Positions 14,739 to 20,517 of a stretch of 20,517 nt of DNA are shown one piece after another. Origin of the DNA: CAYLXX01 sp964387955 (GTDB lineage: Bacteria; Patescibacteriota; Microgenomatia; UBA1406; GWC2-37-13); contig CAYLXX010000016.1 in assembly GCA_964387955.1 (NCBI GenBank), positions 1 through 20,517 on the forward strand, given 5' to 3'. Position 1 is the first letter of the stretch; each line of letters starts with the position of its first letter. Position numbers and translations under genes: made by a program. Below the pieces are notes generated by a model, which was not told where the DNA came from, did no database searches, and saw only the letters and a program-made list of their open reading frames with translations.

Positions 14739-15248
14739 ATGGAAAATTTAGGTATTGATATCAAGTTGCTCATCGCCCAGGTAGTCAATTTTGCTGTCTT
14801 TTTCTGGGTGTTTAAAAGGTTTATTGCCAAGCCTTTTACCAAAATGATTAACGCTGAGAAACATAAGGAGCATGAGCGCGATCGGATCTTGGCAGAACTT
14901 ACTTCCAAAGAAGAACGTATGAAGGCTGAGGAAGAGAAATTCCGACTCAACTTGGCTGAGGAAAAGGACAAAATGATCGACGAGACCAAAAAAACAGCCC
15001 AGGCGCTCAAACAAGAGATCCTGACAGACGCCAAAACAGAGGCTAAGGACTTGCTGGATAAAGCCAGACAACAAATCGAACTTGAGCGTGCGTCACTTGA
15101 AAATCAGATTCGCCTCAAGGCAATCGACTTGTCTATTTTTATGATAGACAAGGCCCTCAAAGATTACCTGACAGATGATACGAAAAAAGGTCTAACTCAA
15201 TATATTGTTAAGCATTTAGGCAAAAATATCAAAGCCTATGAGAATTAA
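14739..15248 (+). CDS. atpF: F-type ATP synthase subunit b
   Basis: This 169-residue subunit has one N-terminal membrane helix (about 8-27, IKLLIAQVVNFAVFFWVFKRF) followed by a long charged helix rich in Glu, Lys and Ala, typical for the peripheral stalk that links the a subunit to the F1 head. The region about 40-140 is nearly unbroken coiled coil. Only one b-type gene is present, so a homodimer is expected. It overlaps atpH by 11 nt. The start has no Shine-Dalgarno; the 69-nt gap before it contains the inverted repeat. Confidence 0.94.
   Translation: MENLGIDIKLLIAQVVNFAVFFWVFKRFIAKPFTKMINAEKHKEHERDRILAELTSKEERMKAEEEKFRLNLAEEKDKMIDETKKTAQALKQEILTDAKTEAKDLLDKARQQIELERASLENQIRLKAIDLSIFMIDKALKDYLTDDTKKGLTQYIVKHLGKNIKAYEN
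15128..15152 (+). repeat. Perfect 9-bp inverted repeat inside atpF
   Basis: CTTGTCTAT at 15128-15136 and ATAGACAAG at 15144-15152 flank a 7-nt loop TTTTATG. It lies within codons for the b-subunit segment LSIFMIDKA. It may be chance in coding DNA. Confidence 0.7.
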
Positions 15249-15516
15249 ATACAAAACACAAACAACTCGCTATAGAGCGAAACTTAAAAAAGCAGAGCCT
15301 CTCAAAGCTGTGATTACTACTCCATACCAATTGAGTGAGGAAGAATTAACGGTTTTAAAAAAACAATTTCCCCAGATTGCCGAGGTACCAATTGAACAAG
15401 TGATCAACCCAGCGCTCATTGCAGGCTTGGTCATCAAAATTGGCACTAAACGCATTGATTTATCATTGTCATCAGGATTACATAATTTAAAACAGTATTT
15501 ATATGACCAAAGTTGA
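15238..15516 (+). CDS. atpH: F-type ATP synthase subunit delta, C-terminal domain only
   Basis: The 92-residue product aligns only with the last 70 or so residues of normal delta (about 175-180): VITTPYQLSEEELTVLKKQF, then INPALIAGLVIKIGTKRIDLSL and GLHNLKQYL. The N-terminal six-helix domain, which in E. coli holds the N-terminal helices of the alpha subunits, is absent, replaced by about 22 mostly basic and polar residues. There is no room for it upstream, because the gene overlaps atpF by 11 nt and atpF itself is full length. The remaining domain is the one that contacts the b stalk. It also overlaps atpA by 14 nt. Position in the operon supports the call as strongly as the sequence. Confidence 0.85.
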   Translation: MRIKYKTQTTRYRAKLKKAEPLKAVITTPYQLSEEELTVLKKQFPQIAEVPIEQVINPALIAGLVIKIGTKRIDLSLSSGLHNLKQYLYDQS

Positions 15517-17008
15517 CCAACACGTTGCCGATATTAAAAAAGAGGCCGCGACTTTTTCTCCAAAAGTTAAACAAGAAGAAATCGGCACAGTGATCCAGGT
15601 TAGAGACGGGGTACTGACTCTTGTTGGGCTCAGCAACGTCGCTTACTCAGAGCTGATTGAGCTCAAAGGTGGCACCCAAGCTATGGTCATTGATCTTTTG
15701 CCAGATGAGGTTGGCGCCATTGTGCTGGGAGATTACCTGGATATCAAAGCAGGCGACACAGCAGTAGCTACAGGTCGTACTCTCTCGATACCAGTTTCAA
15801 CAAAAATTTTAGGCAGAGTAGTTGATCCGCTTGCACGTCCGCTTGATGGTAAAGCTGCTATACCCAAAGACAAATATGAGCCGGTTGAAAAAGTCGCACC
15901 AGGCGTGATTTATCGTAAAGCTGTGGGTGTACCTTTGCAAACAGGTATTAAATCTATCGATGGACTCGTGCCCATCGGCCGAGGTCAGAGAGAATTAATC
16001 ATCGGCGATCGAGGCACTGGTAAAACAACTGTCGCAGTTGATGCCATTCTTAATCAGAAAAGTACCGGAGTAATCTGTATTTATTGCGCCATCGGTCAAA
16101 AAAACTCGAAGGTGGCCTCTTTAGTTGATCTTCTTGGTAAGCATAAGGCGCTCGATTACACGGTAGTAGTTAATGCCTCCGCATCTGACCCAGCGTCCCT
16201 ACAGTACATTGCACCTTACAGTGCCTGTGCCATTGCCGAATATTTTATGGCCAAAGGTAAAGATGTGCTCGTGATATACGACGATTTGACCAAACATGCT
16301 TGGGCCTACCGTCAGGTCTCATTAGTCCTACGTCGACCAGCAGGCCGTGAAGCCTACCCTGGAGATGTGTTCTATCTGCATTCACGACTGCTTGAACGAG
16401 CCTGTCGCCTGGATGAAAAATATGGCGGCGGTTCTATTACTGCTTTGCCTATCATTGAGACTCTAGACGCTGATGTGTCGGCGTATATCCCGACCAATGT
16501 CATATCGATCACCGATGGCCAGATTTTTCTTGAGTCGGATCTCTTCAATGCCGGTATGCGGCCAGCTATCAATGTAGGTATCTCGGTGACCCGCGTTGGA
16601 GGCGCAGCTCAGACAAAAGCCATGAAACAGGTTGCTGGTAAATTAAAGTTGGATTTAGCCCAGTACCGCGACATGGCAGCATTTTCACAGTTTGAATCAG
16701 AGCTTGACGAAGAAACGCGTAAATTTCTCCATCGAGGAGCTCGTATCACTCAAATTCTCAAACAAAAACAACATACTCCCTATGATCTAGCTGCTGAGGT
16801 CGCAATTTTTTGGGTAGCTACTCAAGGATTTTTGGATGAACTTGATATTCCTCAAATTGAAGCGTTTGAGGTCGATTTTATGGAAGCTTTCAGGACACAA
16901 ATGAAAAAATGGATCGAGAAAATTAATAAAAATCTCGTGCTTGATGAAAAAGATGAGAAAGAACTCAAAGAATTTGTTAAAGATCGCATAGCAGTTTTTA
17001 AAAAATAA
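15503..17008 (+). CDS. atpA: F-type ATP synthase subunit alpha
   Basis: The 501-residue subunit forms the non-catalytic nucleotide sites of the F1 hexamer. It has an N-terminal helix (about 1-18), the beta-barrel with EIGTVIQVRDGV, the P-loop GDRGTGKT at 168-175, VLVIYDDLTKHAWAYRQ, and the arginine finger R364 in SVTRVGGAAQ that reaches into the catalytic site. The P-loop has Gly171 where nearly all alpha subunits have Gln (GDRQTGKT). AQYRDMAAFSQFESELD and the helical C-terminal domain are as expected. The gene starts inside the end of atpH. Confidence 0.98.
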   Translation: MTKVDQHVADIKKEAATFSPKVKQEEIGTVIQVRDGVLTLVGLSNVAYSELIELKGGTQAMVIDLLPDEVGAIVLGDYLDIKAGDTAVATGRTLSIPVSTKILGRVVDPLARPLDGKAAIPKDKYEPVEKVAPGVIYRKAVGVPLQTGIKSIDGLVPIGRGQRELIIGDRGTGKTTVAVDAILNQKSTGVICIYCAIGQKNSKVASLVDLLGKHKALDYTVVVNASASDPASLQYIAPYSACAIAEYFMAKGKDVLVIYDDLTKHAWAYRQVSLVLRRPAGREAYPGDVFYLHSRLLERACRLDEKYGGGSITALPIIETLDADVSAYIPTNVISITDGQIFLESDLFNAGMRPAINVGISVTRVGGAAQTKAMKQVAGKLKLDLAQYRDMAAFSQFESELDEETRKFLHRGARITQILKQKQHTPYDLAAEVAIFWVATQGFLDELDIPQIEAFEVDFMEAFRTQMKKWIEKINKNLVLDEKDEKELKEFVKDRIAVFKK

Positions 17009-17011
17009 TTC

Positions 17012-17857
17012 ATGAATCTCAGACAAGTAAGAAAAAAAATTAAATCAGTGGGTAACGTAAAAAAAATCACCAAAGCCATGCAGCTTGTCTCGGCTGTAAA
17101 GATGAAAAAAGCTCAAACAGAAGCCATTGAGTCACGACCGTATCGCAGTAAAATCGAATCGATTCTTGCCCGCGTCAAAACCGGTGTTGATACGACTGAC
17201 AATCCTTACTTTTCTGAGGGAGCAGAACAAAACAAAGAGTTAGTTATCCTTATTTCTGCCAACAAAGGCTTGTGCGGTGCTTTTAATATGAATTTACTCA
17301 GAGTGGTAGCCAAAGCATTTGATATAAAAAAAACAGACTTTGTGGCCATAGGTAAAAAAGGAGCCATATTTATCAATATGTTAGGTGGAGGTTTGCTTGC
17401 CGATTTCACAACCAACACTCCAGTTGCCGAAACTACCGCTGTCTTTAATATTGTTTCTGAGAAATTTCTCAACCATGAGTATCAAAAAGTCTGGATTGTA
17501 TATAATAAATTCATCTCAACTCTCAGAAGTGAATCGGTTAAAGAGCAGTTGTTGCCCGTGTCAATTGAGCTAAGCGAAACAGAACCCACCAAAAGCGATT
17601 ACTTGATAGAGCCAGATCAAAAAGCTCTGTTTCAACAGTTGGTCGTGAATTATCTTGAAGAAAAGATTCGCGGCGCTATCCAAAATAGCGCAGCAGCCGA
17701 GCACTCAAGCCGTATGATAGCCATGAAAAACGCCACCGACAATGCCATCGAAGTTATCGGATCACTCACTTCAGTCGGCAACAAGTTAAGACAACAGAAA
17801 ATTACGTATGAGCTTTTGGATATGGTTACGGCCAAAGAATCAGTCGAAACTAGTTAA
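17012..17857 (+). CDS. atpG: F-type ATP synthase subunit gamma
   Basis: The 281-residue rotor subunit begins with the conserved N-terminal helix RQVRKKIKSVGNVKKITKAM followed by QLVSAVKMKKAQ, has the ELVILISANKGLCGAFNMNL block, and ends with the conserved C-terminal helix SSRMIAMKNATDNAIEVIG and LRQQKITYELLDMV. N- and C-terminal helices form the coiled-coil shaft inside the alpha/beta hexamer; the central domain binds epsilon. Length is normal. It lies 3 nt after atpA and 17 nt before atpD. Confidence 0.97.
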   Translation: MNLRQVRKKIKSVGNVKKITKAMQLVSAVKMKKAQTEAIESRPYRSKIESILARVKTGVDTTDNPYFSEGAEQNKELVILISANKGLCGAFNMNLLRVVAKAFDIKKTDFVAIGKKGAIFINMLGGGLLADFTTNTPVAETTAVFNIVSEKFLNHEYQKVWIVYNKFISTLRSESVKEQLLPVSIELSETEPTKSDYLIEPDQKALFQQLVVNYLEEKIRGAIQNSAAAEHSSRMIAMKNATDNAIEVIGSLTSVGNKLRQQKITYELLDMVTAKESVETS

Positions 17858-17874
17858 ATATTAATTTTATATAT

Positions 17875-19242
17875 ATGAATGAAGGTAAAATAGTCGCAGT
17901 ACGAGGAGTTGTTGTTGATGCGGAATTTGACGCCAAACAAACTCCCAAAATTTATGACGCTTTGCATGTAAAAGTTGACAAAACCGATCTGACGCTTGAG
18001 GTGCAAGCAATTCTTGATGAGGGTATAGTCAGAGCAGTGGTAATGGGACCAGTTGATGGCATACGGCGAGGCATGAAAGTCATGAATACCGGCAAAAATA
18101 TTGAGGTGCCTGTAGGCAAAGAAGGTCTTGGAAGACTCTTCAACGTCCTAGGCGAAGCAATTGACGAAAAAGGACCGGTTAAATCCAAGAAGATGTCATC
18201 AATTCATAAGGCCGCACCTAGTCTTCAAGAGCAATCAGTCGAGCAGAAGATTTTTGAAACTGGTATTAAGGTCATCGACCTGATCGCGCCATTCATCAAA
18301 GGTGGTAAAGTAGCTATTTTCGGCGGCGCAGGCGTAGGTAAAACAGTCATTATCCAAGAAATGATTCACAATGTTGCTAAGCAACATGCAGGTGTGTCTG
18401 TCTTTACTGGTGTTGGAGAGCGATCACGCGAAGGAAATGATTTATACCACGAAATGAAAGAAAGTAAAGTACTTGATAAAACAACGCTCGTTTTTGGCCA
18501 GATGAATGAGCCGCCAGGCAATCGTCTACGTGTTGCGCTCACCGGTGTGACGATGGCCGAGTACTTTCGCGACGAGAAAAATATGGATGTACTGCTTTTT
18601 ATAGATAATATTTTCCGCTTTGCGCAAGCTGGATCAGAAATTTCAGCGCTTCTTGGGAGAATTCCTTCGGCAGTAGGGTATCAACCGACACTTGCATCAG
18701 AAATGAGCGCCTTGCAGGAACGAATAACTTCAACGCGCAACGGATCAATCACCTCAATTCAGGCTGTGTATGTGCCAGCCGATGACTATACTGATCCGGC
18801 GCCTGTGGCAACATTTGCTCATCTTGATGCTTCAATCACTCTTGAGCGGTCTATTGCCGAGCAAGGTTTATTCCCAGCGGTTGATCCTTTGACATCTGGC
18901 TCCCAGGCACTAACACCAGATGTAGTCGGCGACAAACATTACGAAACAACTCGTGCAGTACTAAAGACTTTACAGCGATATAAAGACTTGCAAGATATTA
19001 TTGCTATCCTGGGTATGGAAGAGCTATCTGAGGAGGATAAACAGACTGTCTCCCGAGCCCGTAAGATCCAGAGGTTTTTGTCACAGCCGATGTTTGTCGC
19101 CGAGCAATTCACAGGACGCGAAGGTAAATATGTCCCCATTGACGAAACAGTCCGCGGATTTGCCGAAATACTCGAAGGCAAACACGACAGTAAACCCGAG
19201 TCTGCCTTTTATATGAAAGGCGCTATCGATGAGGTAAAGTAA
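17875..19242 (+). CDS. atpD: F-type ATP synthase subunit beta
   Basis: The 455-residue catalytic subunit has the P-loop GGAGVGKT at 150-157 with K156 and T157, the catalytic glutamate E182 in GVGERSREGNDL, the Walker B stretch VLLFIDNIFRFAQAGSE, and the lever MEELSEED, which matches the DELSEED motif. Adenine-site residues and the C-terminal QPMFVAEQFTGREGKYV are also typical. A local departure is DPLTSGSQAL where most beta subunits have DPLDSTSR. The start at 17875 follows an AT-rich stretch (TATTAATTTTATATAT) without Shine-Dalgarno. Together with atpA this makes the enzyme look fully active. Confidence 0.99.
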   Translation: MNEGKIVAVRGVVVDAEFDAKQTPKIYDALHVKVDKTDLTLEVQAILDEGIVRAVVMGPVDGIRRGMKVMNTGKNIEVPVGKEGLGRLFNVLGEAIDEKGPVKSKKMSSIHKAAPSLQEQSVEQKIFETGIKVIDLIAPFIKGGKVAIFGGAGVGKTVIIQEMIHNVAKQHAGVSVFTGVGERSREGNDLYHEMKESKVLDKTTLVFGQMNEPPGNRLRVALTGVTMAEYFRDEKNMDVLLFIDNIFRFAQAGSEISALLGRIPSAVGYQPTLASEMSALQERITSTRNGSITSIQAVYVPADDYTDPAPVATFAHLDASITLERSIAEQGLFPAVDPLTSGSQALTPDVVGDKHYETTRAVLKTLQRYKDLQDIIAILGMEELSEEDKQTVSRARKIQRFLSQPMFVAEQFTGREGKYVPIDETVRGFAEILEGKHDSKPESAFYMKGAIDEVK

Positions 19243-19243
19243 T

Positions 19244-19651
19244 ATGGCATTACATCTGAAAATTATCACTCCCAGAAAAGTAGTTGTCGATGATCAAGTT
19301 GATCGCGTCACAGCACCAGCTGCAGACGGCGAAATTACTGTTCTCCCTCATCACGCACATCTTTTGACACTCCTTCAGGAAGGGATAGTGACGTTGCATA
19401 AGGGTACATCGGCTGATCATTTGGCAATTGGAGGCGGTTACCTGGAGACCGAGGGTAAAGAAGTGACTATCTTAGTCTCAAGAGCCTACAAACAAGACGA
19501 AATAGACGAACAATCAACGCAACAAGCTATCGATGAGGCTAAAAAAGTATTGTCTTCTTCAAAAGACCAAAAAGAAATTCTCGAAGCCAACACAATCATT
19601 AGACGTTCAACTGTTGATTTAAAATTAATTAGGCGAAGAAAAAGAATTTAA
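19244..19651 (+). CDS. atpC: F-type ATP synthase subunit epsilon
   Basis: This 135-residue subunit has the N-terminal beta-sandwich (about 1-85; LKIITPRKVVVDDQVDRVTA, ADGEITVLPHHAHLLTLL, AIGGGYLE) and a C-terminal helical part (about 88-135), which in other bacteria can extend to block ATP hydrolysis. The C-terminus is very basic (RRRKR). It starts one base after the atpD stop, with a weak GAGGT eight bases upstream. Confidence 0.95.
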   Translation: MALHLKIITPRKVVVDDQVDRVTAPAADGEITVLPHHAHLLTLLQEGIVTLHKGTSADHLAIGGGYLETEGKEVTILVSRAYKQDEIDEQSTQQAIDEAKKVLSSSKDQKEILEANTIIRRSTVDLKLIRRRKRI

Positions 19652-19655
19652 ACGT

Positions 19656-20117
19656 ATGGCCAAACTTATCATCTTTATTTTTATCCTTCTTTTTGGTATC
19701 GCTTATTCTGTGAGCTGGGTCAATGGTCATTTACCAGATCAAAAAACATTTGAAGCGGCTAAAACACCTGATCCAGATCTAGATGGAAATTATTATCTAA
19801 TCGCTTTTTTAACCGGCGACTGGAAAGGCATGCATTTCGATGCCAATGCTTCAACCGGAGTAAATCTGGTAAGAGATAATGGTCAGACTGTCAAAAAATA
19901 TCCTTTTAAAACCTATACGGGGAAAGATCTTGTTAACACATCAAAAGACGTTTTAAAGATTGATGTTGATCAACCTGGCAATCCTTTTTGGATGAAATTT
20001 ATTCAAGCAGAAGTTGTGCAAGCGGGTGACAATAAGTATATCGGCAAAATTTATCTTACTCTTATTCCTTCGATCCCCTTTAATCTACTATTCTTTCATA
20101 TGGAGGAGGGTTTATAA
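19656..20117 (+). CDS. Unknown membrane-anchored or secreted protein after atpC
   Basis: I do not recognise the family. The 153-residue protein begins with a signal-like hydrophobic segment (about residues 3-21, LIIFIFILLFGIAYSVSWV), followed by a polar region and an apparently beta-rich domain (about 45-150) with alternating hydrophobic residues, YYLIAFLTGDWKG, VLKIDVDQPGNPFWMKFIQAEVV and YIGKIYLTLIPSIPFNLLFF. There is no cysteine, so it is not a lipoprotein. It begins 4 nt after the atpC stop, so it is probably co-transcribed with the ATP synthase genes. Its stop overlaps the end of the convergent small ORF by 6 bp. Confidence 0.8.
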   Translation: MAKLIIFIFILLFGIAYSVSWVNGHLPDQKTFEAAKTPDPDLDGNYYLIAFLTGDWKGMHFDANASTGVNLVRDNGQTVKKYPFKTYTGKDLVNTSKDVLKIDVDQPGNPFWMKFIQAEVVQAGDNKYIGKIYLTLIPSIPFNLLFFHMEEGL

Positions 20118-20270
20118 GATTTTAAAAAAGATTAGAAGAAGAGCGATAATAACAAAAAATCCCGCTGCAATAATCAGAATAAACCGTTGAAAAAACACTA
20201 GAAAAACTTCTGTGATCGTAAGCAACAACTGTTTTAATCTATCTAATGGGTCGATGATCTCGTCGTTCAT
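20112..20270 (-). CDS. Small (52-residue) predicted membrane protein
   Basis: On the minus strand an ATG at 20270 opens a 52-codon frame ending at 20112. The protein has an acidic start (MNDEIIDPLDRLK), an amphipathic helix-like stretch, and one membrane segment (about 29-49, RFILIIAAGFFVIIALLLIFF) ending in KIL. It fills the only sizeable gap in this part of the window. A TATAAT on the minus strand at 20314-20309 and a weak AGGAT before the ATG could drive its expression. It converges with the preceding gene: both end in Leu-stop through the palindrome TTATAA. Function unknown; a chance ORF cannot be excluded. Confidence 0.55.
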   Translation of the reverse strand: MNDEIIDPLDRLKQLLLTITEVFLVFFQRFILIIAAGFFVIIALLLIFFKIL

Positions 20271-20281
20271 ATCCTGTCAAA

Positions 20282-20290
20282 TGATATAAT
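20282..20290 (+). promoter_or_regulatory. Extended -10 promoter of topA, leaderless
   Basis: TGATATAAT is identical to the element before the asnB fusion gene. Nine bases lie between it and the topA ATG at 20300, so the message would start within one to three bases of the start codon. No Shine-Dalgarno is present. Confidence 0.6.
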
Positions 20291-20299
20291 GTCTCAAAT

Positions 20300-20517
20300 A
20301 TGTCTCTTATTATAGTCGAATCTCCGACAAAAGCACGCACGTTTAACAGACTCTTGAAAGATCAAGGGTTCTATGTGTTCGCCACCATGGGTCATATCCG
20401 CGATCTGCCAACCAAAAAGATGGCTATAGACTATGAACACCAATTTAAACCAGATTATGAAATTATCCAAAAAAAACAACAAGTTGTCACTGAGATAAAC
20501 AAATTAGCCAAGAAAAA
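20300..20517 (+). CDS. topA: DNA topoisomerase I, N-terminal part (cut by the window edge)
   Basis: The 72 visible codons encode the start of the TOPRIM domain of a type IA topoisomerase: SLIIVESPTKARTFNRLL with the metal-site glutamate E7, then ATMGHIRDLPTKKMAIDY, and the KPDYEIIQKKQQVVTEI stretch. This enzyme relaxes negative supercoils. The gene runs off the right end, so the active-site tyrosine and zinc fingers are not visible. The ATG is preceded by an extended -10 box and no ribosome binding site. Confidence 0.95.
   Translation, partial: MSLIIVESPTKARTFNRLLKDQGFYVFATMGHIRDLPTKKMAIDYEHQFKPDYEIIQKKQQVVTEINKLAKK
20309..20314 (-). promoter_or_regulatory. Possible -10 box for the minus-strand small ORF
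   Basis: The minus strand reads TATAAT here, within the first codons of topA. Transcription would begin near 20302 and give a leader of about 32 nt before the ATG at 20270. No -35 was recognised; the match could be chance in AT-rich sequence. Confidence 0.3.

Noticed and set aside
1..20517. Alternative genetic code with TGA as glycine, known from some CPR lineages
   Set aside because: TGA is used as the natural stop of lemA, gatC, dnaE and atpE at the expected protein ends, and the long genes have no internal TGA.

Overview
The window looks like a piece of chromosome from a bacterium of the Candidate Phyla Radiation (Patescibacteria), perhaps the Microgenomates group. This is inferred from gene content and style, not from a database match: AT-leaning, tightly packed genes, a LemA/HtpX pair, PolX with a PHP domain, a gatCAB operon, a compact F-type ATP synthase operon and several small membrane or cysteine proteins without recognisable family. 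TGA ends several genes (lemA, gatC, dnaE, atpE) and never interrupts a long gene, so the standard bacterial code is used, not the UGA=Gly code of Gracilibacteria/Absconditabacteria. I saw no mobile element, CRISPR array or phage gene.

Layout. Positions 1-667 (minus strand) hold the 5' part of a tRNA-Gly(CCC) gene and a membrane-anchored double-LysM protein. From about 690 onward nearly everything is on the plus strand: polX, then lemA-htpX, then an 875-residue protein that joins an AsnB-type asparagine synthetase to a CofE-like (F420-0:gamma-glutamyl ligase) domain, then a small unknown protein with cysteines. Next come gatC-gatA-(small secreted cysteine protein)-gatB for tRNA-dependent amidation, dnaE for the replicative polymerase, and a full atpI-B-E-F-H-A-G-D-C operon followed by an unknown anchored protein. 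A 52-residue membrane ORF on the minus strand sits between that protein and the start of topA, which runs off the right edge.

How it works together. GatCAB would correct Glu-tRNAGln and/or Asp-tRNAAsn using glutamine. DnaE, PolX and TopA serve replication, repair and topology. The ATP synthase has all catalytic and rotor residues, and its c subunit lacks the Na+ ligands, so proton coupling is predicted. Its delta subunit is reduced to the C-terminal half.

Most striking are (1) the AsnB/CofE-like fusion, (2) the half-length delta subunit, and (3) a recurrent promoter design in which an (often extended) -10 box TATAAT lies only 6-9 nt before the start codon, predicting leaderless mRNAs for asnB, gatC, dnaE and topA. 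In contrast, full Shine-Dalgarno sequences occur only before lemA and atpE.
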